Below are positions 11,426-23,433 of a stretch of 64,000 bases of DNA, piece by piece (positions within the stretch are counted from its first letter, which is position 1; each line of letters begins with the position of its first letter). The notes under the pieces are model-generated. The model searched no databases and was not told the origin of the DNA. It saw only the letters and a program-made list of their open reading frames with translations. Made by a program: the position numbers and the translations under genes. The stretch is taken from positions 13,952,501-14,016,500 of the forward strand of contig OY987244.1 of assembly GCA_963920765.1 (NCBI GenBank), in the 5' to 3' direction. The stretch comes from Ulota crispa. Its lineage: Eukaryota; Streptophyta; Bryopsida; Orthotrichales; Orthotrichaceae.

Positions 11426-11961
11426 TACATGTATGTGTGTTATAAAGAGTGGGCTATTTGTCTCATGATATGATTCTCTACTAAGTATTAGAGAGGAGAG
11501 ATGTAAGTATTATAGAGGAGGGGCATGAGAGGGAAAAGCATCCAAAGGGAGGGTGAAAAGTTAATGGGATTTTTTTCTAAGTTTTTTTTAGTTAAAATTC
11601 TCTATTATAAATTATTGGGTGTCAAGCATTGGGTACCCAAATGTTTTAAATTTGAAATTGGAAGGAGAGGAACATTGCCAAGTGCATGCAAGGCATACTT
11701 TGTGTGTGTATATATAAATATATATATGTATACACAATTATGCATTGCACACAATTTGCTCATTGTCTTTCTTAACTTTTGATGACTTTTTAGACAACCT
11801 TTTACCCTCCCTTTCCCTACTTTTTATTCTCTGTCTGTCTTTTTGAATTTTAAAATTTTAATGACAAACAATCATCCAATGCTTGACCTCTAATGCTTCA
11901 CTATAGAGAATATTGGAACTTTAAAACTAATTAAGGATTATATCATGAGACATACAAACAC
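11426..11961. other. gene-free AT-rich spacer
   Basis: No element boundary or exon recognised. Contains a short TA/GT microsatellite around 11705-11735. Confidence 0.3.
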
Positions 11962-12513
11962 TTAACCCTAAGTGCTCAATTGACCATTTTTTGATTGCTG
12001 CCATTTTTTTGCAAGCTGCCCAGGATGCAAAAAAAACATTTTTTTGAATAAATAAAAGAATTTTTTTTAAAAGGAAAGCAAGTCTACTTTTGAACTCAAG
12101 TTGAATAATGCCAATCTAAGTTAAACTACATCTAGGAGAATTTTTCAAAAACAAACATTTCAACATTTGCTAGTGTTACAAACTTTACTATATTAGGAAA
12201 TCAATGATTTTCACTCTTTTGAAGAGATGGCATTTTTTAAATTTTTAATAGAATGTCTATTTCTAACCAATCATACCAAATTTTAGATTCTATGAATAAA
12301 ATTTGTAGTATTGATGAGTATTAAATGGTAAATGCTTCTAAATTCATTAGTTAAGAGTCTATAACTTTTTTGAAATATTTGATTGTATGGATAATTACTA
12401 AACAACATGATTATTTTTTTCTCTTTTGGAGCAAACTTCATCTAAGTTACAAAAGTACCATTTTATAACACATCTATATTTTGCCCTTATCCCCTTGAAC
12501 ATTTAGGGGTTAA
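11962..12513. mobile_element. TTAA-bounded element B, 552 bp
   Basis: TTAA-CCCTAAGTGCTCAATTG at the left, CTTGAACATTTAGGGG-TTAA at the right. Interior words (e.g. TGTATGGATAATTA, AAAATTTGTAGTATTGATGA) are the reverse complement of those in 23533-24078, so the two are orientation-swapped copies of one subfamily. Confidence 0.6.
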
Positions 12514-12515
12514 GT

Positions 12516-12570
<55 letters not shown>
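12514..12570. repeat. (TA)n microsatellite
   Basis: Uninterrupted alternating TA run that abuts the D-family MITE beginning at 12571. A second run of about 63 bp sits inside that MITE at 12807-12869. Confidence 0.9.
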
Positions 12571-12574
<4 letters not shown>

Positions 12575-12802
12575 AATTACTATAGCAACACCCTAAATTG
12601 CTAATGGACACCCCCTTTGAGCATGAAAATGTGATTTTTAATGTTGATTTTGCAAAAAATTATTTGGATTGTTTCACCTTTATCATTCAAAGGCTACACT
12701 AAAAAAAAGAAGGTGTGCTTAAATTTCAAATTAAAAATATAGGACTTTTGAGTTACTTAAAGCAAAAATATATCAAAAAATAGTATTGGTGCAATAATAT
12801 TT

Positions 12803-12873
<71 letters not shown>

Positions 12874-13022
12874 CATGTTTTCTTTCAAGGAGGTGATCAT
12901 AATGTTGTGATTGAATGAATGATGGACCACTTAATAAATCAAAAATAGCACTAAATTATCAAATTTCATGCTCAAAAGGGATGTCCCGTTAGCAATTTAG
13001 GGTATTGCTCTAATAATTCCCT
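12571..13022. mobile_element. MITE, 452 bp (family D), containing a (TA)n tract
   Basis: AGGGAATTACTATAGCAACA at the left, with the inverse ...TGCTCTAATAATTCCCT at the right. Inner inverse matches (TTGAGCATGAAA / TTTCATGCTCAA) extend the terminal repeat to about 55 bp. It appears inserted in or beside a TA repeat and holds a second TA run at its centre. Confidence 0.65.
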
Positions 13023-13377
13023 ATATATTTATATATGTTTGTGCATAGAACCAATTGGTTGCAATGCTTATTACAAGTTATTAGTAGTTATGCTACACAA
13101 GGCTATGCTCTTGACACGTTAGACTTGCTTTTTGAGTAAGGTACCTACCCACCTTTCTCAAAGTATTGTCTTTCTATTCAAAGCTTTGGCTCCCCTACAA
13201 TCTATAGCAAATAATTGCTAGAACCTTACCTCAAGATGGGGTTCCATTTTTGCTATACCCAACTTTCAAGCCAAGCCCCAAATTTTCGACCTTGAAAACT
13301 TCCAATTAATACATGTAGGCGTTTCTAAGTATAACAAGACTTAGTGTGAAACTACAACTTCCCATTTCAACTTTTCA

Positions 13378-14305
13378 TTAACCCGTAAAGGACTGTTGTC
13401 CTTGCGGGTGGGAGTTTGGGCATGTACTTTTGGATAAGCTACTTTGTGTGATTTTTTGAAACTTTTATTGAAGGTGGGGAATTGAAAGATTTACGTGGGC
13501 ATCTAATTTTTTTCTCATTCCGACAATTATTGAAGAAGTTATGCATGAAAATCTGAAAAGCAAGAGAGGACTACCCGCCTGGGCAGCCCAAAAACTATTT
13601 TAAAAATTAAGTTTTTAAAAAATTAAAATTTGAAATTGGTTCTTTAGATTTTTTTATAGATGAGAAGCTTTGAATCATTCAATTTCAATCAATGACATGA
13701 AAGTTATGAGGAGTTTTTATTTTTGGGCAGTTATGGATTCTCTACTCTAAAATAAACTTTGAAGTCCTTTATTTTACTCAGTTTTTATTATTTTGGAAAA
13801 AAAACAAAACCAAAGGATGTAGATTGTTTATCACAACATTACGACCATTGGGATTTGCATTTTTCATTTTAATAATTAAATTCTTAACAATTTAGTGATT
13901 TGACTCATTCTCTACTTCTTTTTACTTACTGATTTTTCGTATTTGTTGTGTAGTTCCAATTGATTTGAAAATTCTCCCACGCATAGCTAACTTGATCCCC
14001 TACATGGTAAAAATCAAGCGTTAAGTTGCATAGAGCAATTATTTTCATGTAAGAATGGTTAAAGGCTTTTGAAATTTTGCGGCAGCATGAAAAAAACTTT
14101 TCTTTTCACTTAGATGTAAATATCTCACTCATGTCCATCCGGAATGACCTGATTTTTTTCCACAAGTATCTAATCCACTTTAAGACAAGATCCTATGGTT
14201 AGATTTCCCAAATTTTCAAAAAAGATTACCTTCTTACTAACCCCCCAAAAGTAGCAGTTTTGAGTGATTTTCACTGCAATAATGGCTCAGTCCTTTAGGG
14301 GTTAA
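13378..14305. mobile_element. TTAA-bounded element B, 928 bp
   Basis: TTAA-CCCGTAAAGGACTGTTG at the left, AGTCCTTTAGGGG-TTAA at the right. The interior is shared with 25349-26305 (ACTTTGTGTGAT, TTTTATTGAAG, GGCAGC ... TTTTGTTCACTT-like blocks), and the first third is also found as both arms of 30079-30808. Confidence 0.65.
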
Positions 14306-14831
14306 TCAAGTTTTAATGTTTTAGTCGTATTTGGGGATGTGGGACATAGTGATTATAGTCCTTAACATTTTTCCAAAGTGTTGACAATGAAGTAGTTCAT
14401 ACAACATTCCTACATTATTTTGACATTGTTTTGACTGTGAGTTCACATTGTGTCCCAAGTCCCACTACAACAAGTTTTGGTTCAATATCAAATCTCGACT
14501 TTGCCAAATTGTCGAAGGTAATGTTTGGGGAGAACTAATGAGAAGTGTATTGTCAAACAATGAGAACAAAAAAACCAAGAAACAAAAAAGTTTGTTGAGA
14601 TTTGAAACCAAAGGATAAAGTTTGATCAAGTTCCCAAAAAAGAATAATCATAGTGTAGACAGAGGCAGTCCCAATGTAGGGATGTCAAAGCCTTTCAAAT
14701 ACAATGATGCTTGGATGAGGTCAATGCCTTGGGCAAGAAAGAAGCATTGATCATATCCAAACATTGATGGTAAACAAACACTCTGTTTAGTTAGGTCTAG
14801 TACAAAATAAAAGAGACCTTGACACTATTTA
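14306..14831. other. gene-free spacer
   Basis: Holds a single half-end resembling family G (GAGTTCACATTGTGTCCCAA at about 14440) without a partner. No exon seen. Confidence 0.3.
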
Positions 14832-15153
14832 AGGTAGGAACACCCATAAGCATCAGTGTCCCCATAATTGTCACCTCTAAAATCTTGGAAAATCTGTGGA
14901 AGTGGATAGATGTCATGACAAGAATGTACAACATGTGAACCTGAAATCTTAAAAATGGTTATGGGTGCAATGGTAATCTTCTCTTTAAAAATTCACAACT
15001 TATTCTCAATTTCTCACAATATCCAAATAATACATTTGAAAGTGTAAACTTTTTTTTTTTGGGTCCCTAATAGGATCCTGTAATTTGCTAGTTGTTTATT
15101 AATAGTCATCATGTTCAAAACCCTTAGTTTGACGTTTATGGGTGCTCCTACCT
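14832..15153. mobile_element. TA-flanked MITE, 322 bp (family A)
   Basis: TA-AGGTAGGAACACCCATAAGC at the left, GGGTGCTCCTACCT-TA at the right. The interior is the common family sequence (TTCACATGTTGTACAT inverted, CCTAATAGGATCCTGTAATT). Confidence 0.8.
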
Positions 15154-16262
15154 TACATGATTCTTTTACAAGAGATAGTTTTATTTAATCACCTTACGGG
15201 AGATGAATAAAAGTTACTAGTGAAGCTCAAAACCCTGACCAAATACTTGTAGCTAAGGCTTGGTTTAGACTAGCAACCAAACAAAACACAAAAAGTGGCA
15301 CTCTGTCCAACCTTTCATCCTCTAAAGCATTTCCATGTAATCCAAGAGTATTGAAGAAGAAAGTTGCTACAAAGTAAGAGTGTTCTTCTGCAAGACGAGT
15401 TTAGAACCTTTCTCACAACAAGCCCCAAAATTTCACTATCATGCCTGCTGCCATGGCTATATTGGTAACATGGTAAGTTGAAGTACTGGACAAACCCTGA
15501 TTGTGAACACTTCAGTGGACAAAACTAATATTTTAGTCAATGAGCCTTGAAATAATTTCATCCGGTCGCTCATCTGAGCCGGGCCGAAGTCCCACTATAT
15601 TAGTACCAAAATTAGCAGAAATTATTACTACGTAGACACTTCAAAATGAAGCACAACTTGTTGGGGACGCAATGCAAGTTACAAGTCACAATTTTCAACT
15701 TTTCGAGCAGCCAGATTTCCAGTGGAACTTGGACCAGTGAGAGCCACCCTTTTGGTTCCTCTGTACTCCGGTGTACTCTGAATCATGAAGACACCTCAAC
15801 TAGCAACATAGTAAAGCTCTCAGCTGTTCTAATCCAGCTCCAAAATGCAAAACAGGGAATAAAAGAAATTCATATTTTTCATGTGAACTTTGAAGGAACT
15901 CAGCAAGGTGCCTCTACAACATAGTTCCAGAACTATGTACATACCGTGTGACTTCACCAATCAAAAAAAGAATAGAAGCTCTTGAGTAAGGAAAAAACTC
16001 AATGTGAGATTCGCTGCAATAACATTTATACAAGTAACACACCAGCTACACTCAAAGGGTGCAACAAACCGAGAACCATAACGTTGTTTTCTGAAAAGAA
16101 AAAGGGGAAAAAAAAAATCACTCAAATCTCCACAGTTTTAGAGACTGAGCTTTCTGCCTGCATATTTTTTCTCAAGTTTCTAGCGACCTAAAAAAACCAA
16201 CAATTCCTGAAAAAAAGAAAATTAATAGGCTAATACCGAGAAAATGTGTGAACTGTCTGAGA
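15154..16262. other. 3' flank of the GDPDL gene
   Basis: Downstream (minus sense) of the stop codon at 16263; it should contain the 3' UTR of that gene. I cannot fix the polyadenylation site. No other gene or element recognised. Confidence 0.35.
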
Positions 16263-19200
16263 TCACAGAGTGAAGAGGAGAATGATGGCAAGAGCCACTG
16301 AAGAAAACAGGCTTGTTGCAAGCTTGGATGCCGCACTGGGGTTGGTCGAAGGGGCAGGAGACAAGGTGCTGTTCGGCACAGGGCTGGTTTCAGGAACGAT
16401 GAAGTTGATTGGAGGGTCAGCAACAGCCAACGCAGGACTGGGCGCCATGGCCAAGGATCCCGGCGCTGGTGCCACAGGAAATATGGGGTACACATTTGTT
16501 GACATGTTCACAACTTTGCCTGCCAGTGGTTGATAGCAGTAATTCTCTGCAGCAAAAGATTGAACATACGGCAAACACCAACTTGTCAGTATGCTGTAAA
16601 CTTTGGTCTCTATTAAGGTAGCCACTTCCTCTAATACTCACTGGAGCAAACCTGAGGAATGCTAAGGTAGGAGGCTCATAAACCGACCATCTAAGGGCTG
16701 AAACTGAATTTTGTGGAGGTGAAACTTCTTGACATATTTTTCAGTAAATTTTCCTTGAAAGACAAGAGGAATTGGCACCTAACCCAAGTTGTTTCATATT
16801 TTTTGGAGCTTTGTGGAATTAGTTATGAAATTTTGAAGTTGAAGTGGCATAGGGCTCTAAAACTGCCCACCTCCTCAAATGTACATTGCTTGAACATTGT
16901 TGAATCCTATGAAAAATAATACATGTACAAATAGAATACATTTGAGAAGGTAGGCGGTTTTAGAGCCTGGGCGGTTTATGAGCCTCCCGCCTTATGTTGT
17001 GAGCAGGAATCTGATAGTTGTGAGCTGTGAGCCTAGACTTTTTGACATAATACTAAATTTCACTTACAACCATGTACATAAGGCCTATAATTGTGCATTT
17101 TAAACTTTCATCATTTGAGAACCTTATTGTTGTTATTTTAGTAGTTCCACTAAAGGTTGGAACTTGCTACGCTACGCATTCATCATTAAAATTTTATTAG
17201 AATTTTCACATGTTGGATAGAATGTAAAGTAAAACCAATAAGTCTTCAAATTGTATGTATGTGATAATATCAGAGTGAACAGGTGAAATTACAGAGGTCA
17301 TGATGTGATGTTACAGATGTCACTTGATTTTCATAGTGTGTATGTCGCAAAGACTGGAGATGTAATATTATATAGGTCACTGTGATTTTAGTAGTATGAT
17401 TGATTCTGAGCTCACAACTGGTTTCTACTCACAGAATCTTGACTCGCAGCTCATGGTTCACCATTTTACGCTCACAAAAGAGCGTCGTCCAAGCAAAACC
17501 TTGAGACCTAAAAAACTAGAAGAAGAGAAGAGTCCTCAGGCAACAGGAGATGCGAAACTGAAAGAGATAAGCCAATTGTACTTACTGTTGAGAAAGTTGT
17601 AAAGCGTCTTGGGATGATCAGTGATGAAGCCATCCACGTTGTACTCTTGAATCAGAGAATTGATTTGGAGGATGGGGTCGGACCTATAATCCAAAGCAAA
17701 GCCGTTGAATTCATTGGACAGAGACGAGTAAAACACTGTCAAGTTGAGCGACTGAGCAGCGCTAATCACCGACGTCTTGGAGAGCAGATACGAAGATTGC
17801 GGGTCAATAGGGTCAACTAGCCGTCGATCCAGTGCTACAATGCTTGCATACTTCTTAATTTCCTGAAAAAACATACAAAAAATACGTGCAGAAAATAAAA
17901 ACAATTGTACGCTAAAGCCATAAAGAAAGAGTTAAAAATTTTGATATCTCCGCTATTGTGTATTTACACTTGCTACACTAAATATTACGTTTAGGGTTGC
18001 CCCAAACTAATTTCTCCACATTTTGCAGTACTTAAGTATTTACTGCTGCTACAGTAATTTTCATCCAAAATTGCTACAACAAACAGTTTTTAAAGAGCTT
18101 AGCTACAGAAATACAAACTAGTGGCCTCATGTGAAACCCAAGTATCTAGAGAATTACATGCACCTTCCAATAGCCAAGTCATGAGTCATGAGGTACCTTA
18201 CCAAGGTAAAGGCCTATTTCCACTTACTTGTAGTAGAAGTTATGATTTTTGTTAAGAATACCAACGTAGGTGCACAAGGGTACTTATAGCTTGCAAATTT
18301 TGTTAACTATGTCTAGCAAGGATGAATAGTACTTTTGGTACTTGTTGTTCATACTATTGGCAGAATTAACGCCACCAATATTAGTTAATCCACCATCCTC
18401 ACCAACTTTACATAATACCATGGTTAGTACTATCAAATCTCTGTTTTCCTTGATTTTGGACTTAAGATTTTTAGCAAAGAATTATTTACGTGGTCATAAT
18501 TTACTACAATTTCTACATACTAAAACCAATGTTAGGTTTAGTTCTAAATTACTAACTCAAGTGGGAATGCCAATTAAATTGACCATCTAATACTAACCTA
18601 ACACCACTCATAAGAGTGGGTGGAAACAAGCCTTAAGGCAACCTAAATGTAATATTTAGTGTAGTGACTGTACTTACCTGTAATACTGGTGTTGTCACTG
18701 AAACCGGATTGCCAGTACTGAACGGAACATTGTAAACGAGCTTTAGTGAAGGCACTAAATTTTCAATGGCAGCCAAAGCGGAACTGTCTTCAGAGGCTAA
18801 CATGATTTTGTCGTTGGCACTTGTGAGGTTGGCTTTCGTGAGAGCAGTCACAACCGCATCCACCACGTCTAAATTGTGCTGAGTACGCAAGTAATAGGCA
18901 TTCTGACGTGGACAAAAAAACATACCCCATATCAAGTCCAAGCAGAAGCGTGAAAAACACTTAGAATTCTCAAAGTGTAAAAGATTAAGAAAATAAAAAG
19001 TAAAACGTTGTGAGAGGAGTTTACCTGAAGATTCACATACACACCAATACCGGAGTTGTTCTTAGCAAACGAGAGAAAGTCGTCCAAAGATAATATGCCT
19101 TCAATGCCATCATTTGCAGGATTGCGTCTGACGTTGTATTTTCCCCAGGGGCTATACATAATAGCTGCATTTAGAGACCATATCAGTAGTTAACTTCAAG

Positions 19201-22200
19201 CCAGTTTTACAAAACTCCAAGCCTACAATTGTGTTTCTATTGTTTAAATCTATTGTAAAATGACAATTTTCTGAGGTTCAAAACATAGCAAGACGTAGAG
19301 AGACCTTTAACGAACTGACCAGATAAGTGAATTGCAGGGGCAATCAGACAAGTCGTTGCAATTAAAAACTTAATAAAATAGGCAAAGTAAAGCCCAGACA
19401 TAAGATTCTGATGAGAGATTAGTAGAGAACGACTTTACCTTTTAATGTAACGACTTCTGACCAGGAGAGGTTGAATGCAAAAACACCATTATTCGGCTGC
19501 AGCTCAGGATAAATTGTAACATACTGTTGGTATAAAGCCTGATTACCGAGCACATTAGTACTCTTCAGTAGATCCACATCTTCACGGCAAAATGGAACTC
19601 CATCGCTTGTGATTTGTACTGTGCAGTCGATGTAGTCAGCACCATCATTAATGGCCGCCACATATGCAAAGAGAGTGCAACCCGGGAAATCTCCACTTGC
19701 ACCGTTGTGTGAAATAATAAGTGGATTCGCCACCGATTTAGAAGGATCTGCAAAAACAAACAGTTGACAGATTATTCGTTACACGTTTAAACCATCAAGG
19801 TTACTCTGAAAAATAACAGCTCCAACACCGATTCGCAGTTTTAAAAGGGCAAGATCAGTTGGAAAACTCAAACGAAATATGTACAGACACATCGAAGACA
19901 ACCGTAAAGAAGTGAGAAAAGAAGAAGGGATACCTCTCATTGCTAAAGGAGCATTCACGTACCCATCCAAATAGCAATCTGCAGGGGGGACATCAATTAA
20001 ACTAACTATCAGAATTGTATTGGAATCAAAAGCATTAGCAAAAAAACTGTTTATGAGCATAAACACTTGGAGCACGAGTTGGTTGAGAACTCACTAATTG
20101 CTTCTGAAGCAGTAGTTGGAAAATCAGTCAAAACTCCGTCTACAGTAAAGGCGTCTCCGATGTAGTTCACAACTTCAAGGACAGGGTCGAAGCTATCATT
20201 GTAGCTGGAAGGGAAGTCGTCATTGGCAAAATTGTAAACAAAAACCTGAAGTTCAGCAGACTGTGCTTTCTGTACGAAATCAGTGGCAGCCTCGGTGTAG
20301 TAACCATAGCTAGTGTCGTTCGAAATATAAACCCTTGGGTACACAAACTCTCTGGGAACCAGAACTGCTTGAGCGTAGGTGGCAACATCTGTCAAGTTTG
20401 AAAGGATTTGTCCAAACGTGGTGTTGGTGCTCTCCTCCATAGTATCCATGCCCAAGACTTTGAGGCAGAGATACGTCTGTGACCTCGCTGCAGTCGGTGC
20501 AATAAGTTTCAAGATGCCAACCTCAGTGGCTGACAAGTAATAGGGTTTGTAATCCTTTAGAAAGGTCGTCAAGTAACTAGCCAAGCTGTTCTCTGCAGGA
20601 TGTTGTTGAAAGAAAGTAGGATACTGCAAAAACAATTAAATACTTACTTAGCAAAAAAAAAAGCATTCAAAAACTACACACTATTTCAATACCTGCTCAA
20701 ATCTGCAGGCCTTGACACAAACTGAGAGAACTTTGAGGAGGGCCCAAGAGTGTACCTCAACATTTAGCCAGAAGATTAATCCAACAGAAGGAGAAACGCC
20801 TGATGCAACGATTTCCGGTGTCGTGAGGGAGAATACCCCATCGAAATTTGCCGAGCGTGAAATATCTGGCTGAATTGCTGCACATTTGAAAACATTGACT
20901 TAGTCCCTAACCCTAACAACGGGCTAATGACCCTGGCACTGATGATCTACAGATCAAGCGAAAAAAAGAGCCAGAAACATCCGAAATCATTGACCTAGTC
21001 CCTAAACCTAGAAATGGGCTGATGAATCTGGCACTGATGATCCATTGACCAAGCAAAACAAAGCCAGAAACATGTGAACAAAAGCTGAACAAAAGCTTGT
21101 GAACAAAAGCTTGGGATGGTTTGGGGTTTGGATTGGTTTACCTGTAGTTTTGTTAAGCTGTGCGAGAGTGAAGTCAACTGAGAAGTACCCAGTCTGAGAC
21201 ACTCCTTGGATCACATAAGTACTTGGGACAGAAACATTCGTCAATATGGCTGTCAAATTGGTGGACACACTTAAGTTCCAACCAGTGCGACAAACTCCTA
21301 AATTGTCCTTAGTCAGCTGCAAGTCACAGAGAAAAGCCGCCGGGAATTTGGTGCTGTTGGCAGCATCGAAGTATGCAGCGTCAGTTTGACCTGGAAGAAT
21401 GCCTGAAGAACCACCATCTGCAATCACCAAAGGAGCGCTCTCTGCAACACCACGGTACACAAAAACAGCTCACATTAGTACAAAAACCCGTGCCTTTCAA
21501 TTGTGGTGTATATCCGTATTGAATTACGCAACTTTTCCATTACGAATCTAGGCCACAAAAAGGTTGTTCAGCTTGCATCAAAGAATATGTCAACAACACC
21601 AATTGGTATGCACAAAATCAATGCAAAGAAAAACACTCAAGGTTGCACAATGTCTGAGGAGCAATCCCTATCACTCCCAACATAGCCCCATTCCAAACAG
21701 ATTTCCACAAGTTTGGATATACACTCAAAGCCAAGAAATTTGAAAAAAAACCGCATTATGTCCTGCCCATTAACATCCCTAGATAATGCAATTGCTAGAC
21801 TTCGTTGAAATACTTGCAAAGTGCTGGATTCTGTAGTATAAAAACACAACATTTTACAGCAAAAAACACACAATGTGTACGGATCCGAACGGCTACATTC
21901 CGAACATGTGAAGTTATCACTAGATAACCGTAATTGGACTGATCAGCGAGCGAGCTCGGAATTGGTAACCATCATGCCTAAGCTGCTGGAATACTAAGGA
22001 ATGACATTAAACAAAGCCTGTTACTAGAACTACCTTGATGTACTACTACTACTACGCCGTAGTTTGAGCTTGAATCCACAAAAGGCTTTGATCCCAACGG
22101 CACTCATTCTCTCGTATCAGTTGACAAAAAAACCTGTCAATAGTACTCCAAACTTTACCTACATTACCAGTACACAAACAAAAGCAAAAGCTTTTCGACC

Positions 22201-22490
22201 TAGAGACACTGGAACTAGAGATACGTGCGGTTTTATGTCCTACATTGTCGGGATTCAGAGCTAGCAACGAAATCCAAACATAAAGGAGAGCCATTGCTAG
22301 CATCGGCACCACCTCGGGTACCGTGAAGATCGGACATGTATCCCCATTTCTCGCTAAGGAGTTCAAACGAACGCAATGGGAGCAACTTACGGGAGAGAGT
22401 TTGCCATCCGAGCGTGGCATTGTAGGCCAAGCACGCCGGGAGAGTGACGACGACGAGCAGGAGCAGGAGCAGAAGCGGGATCTTCTTCAT
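16263..22490 (-). CDS. GDPDL/SHV3-type glycerophosphodiester phosphodiesterase-like protein
   Basis: Ten exons on the minus strand: 22391-22490, 21142-21441, 20756-20877, 20095-20623, 19934-19978, 19439-19747, 19025-19164, 18678-18902, 17586-17862, 16263-16546. All junctions are GT-AG with consistent phase, giving 776 aa, the family's usual length. A leucine-rich signal peptide (about 1-22) is followed by two tandem GDPD domains. The first (about 38-340) starts APLVIADGGSSG, with Asp-Gly-Gly where classical enzymes have His-Arg-Gly. The second (about 375-680) starts LIISHNGASGDFPGCT and keeps His379. Many Asn-X-Ser/Thr sites and a proline/serine-rich linker lead to a hydrophobic tail (LATSLFSSVALAIILLFTL) typical of GPI anchoring. 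Plant relatives act at the cell surface in wall organisation; activity on glycerophosphodiesters is weak or uncertain. Exon 10's acceptor at 16547 was chosen because it restores phase and a K-N-Y-C junction. Which paralogue it is cannot be told. Confidence 0.93.
17976..18661. mobile_element. MITE-like element, 686 bp, in GDPDL intron 8 (family I)
   Basis: CACTAAATATTACGTTTAGG at the left and CCTAAATGTAATATTTAGTG at the right are near-perfect inverses. It lies wholly inside the intron 17863-18677 and its right end is only 16 bp from the exon 8 donor. Shorter relatives are at 23140-23423 and 46667-46969; this copy is about 380 bp longer, probably through an internal insertion. Confidence 0.7.
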
Positions 22491-23139
22491 GGTCGAAATG
22501 CGGCGGAAGGGAGAGAGAATTGGAGTGGGAGGTTGGAGATTGGTGGTGGGTGGTGTCGAGACCGGCGAACTAAGAAGAGCAGGCCGGTCAGAGAGAAGGG
22601 GCTTCGATGGTGTCAACAACACCGGTACGAATTCAAGTGGAGAGCTTCCATAGCCAGGCGTTTCGGTGCAATGCTTTCCCGCACGGATGGAGCGGAGGCA
22701 ACACACACAGTCACAGTCACACAGAAGGCGCGCAGTGTTTGGGGCAGCTCATGTTTGTCGTCGTCTCTCTCTCTCAGTCTCTCTCTCTGCTGTCTGTCAG
22801 CCGCCTGCGCCGTCCACGTTCCCCGTGTCCGTTCCTATTAACTTTCGTCGGTTCCCTTGGAGTTCGTCCGACGGAAGCTTGGGTTCGTTCGTTGGAGCTC
22901 TGGGATCGTTCGTCGTACGCGGTGGAAGGGCTTGGGAGTAGGCTTGTGGAGGCTCTTTCAGTCCTTGTGGTGCTTGCTAATGACCAGCTGGAATTTGGGC
23001 GGATCAGGAAAATCCGGGTATCAGCGGCCTATTTACCGTAGTACCCTTGAAGCTGCTGGCTTTGATAATAGTATTTGAACTGATTTTAGAAAATCATTAT
23101 TTTTTCAAAACATAGATTAAAAAAAACTCATCTAAGTTA
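22491..23139 (-). promoter_or_regulatory. GDPDL 5' region with a GA/CT tract
   Basis: Upstream of the minus-strand ATG at 22490. The region is GC-richer than its surroundings and carries a CT-repeat (GA-repeat on the gene strand) at about 22764-22789, some 275 bp before the start codon. Such tracts are common in plant 5' UTRs and promoters and can bind GAGA/BPC-type factors. Long overlapping open frames here on the plus strand are low-complexity shadows. No TATA box could be assigned. Confidence 0.4.
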
Positions 23140-23423
23140 CACCAAATATTGCGTTTAGGTTGCCTCACACTAATTTCTTGACATTTCACACTATATAAAT
23201 ATTTGCATAGCAATTTTCATCAAAAGATATTGCAGTGAACAGTTTTTGAAGGGCCAATCCACAATAATAAAGTTGCAAAAAGATAAACTAGCGACTTCCA
23301 AGTCATAAATTGTGTGGATAGAGAGTTGTATGCGCCTCCAAGTGACCAAGTGATGAATTATGAGGTAACTTACTAGGGTAAAGCAACCTAATTGTCAAAA
23401 CAACCTAAATGCAATATTTAGTG
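23140..23423. mobile_element. MITE, 284 bp (family I)
   Basis: CACCAAATATTGCGTTTAGG at the left, CCTAAATGCAATATTTAGTG at the right. Ends 10 bp before the H element. Confidence 0.65.
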
Positions 23424-23433
23424 TACACTATTA

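Noticed and set aside
22323..23078. Plus-strand frames of up to 172 codons upstream of GDPDL
   Set aside because: They overlap exon 1 of GDPDL antisense and the CT repeat; no domain or splice partner.
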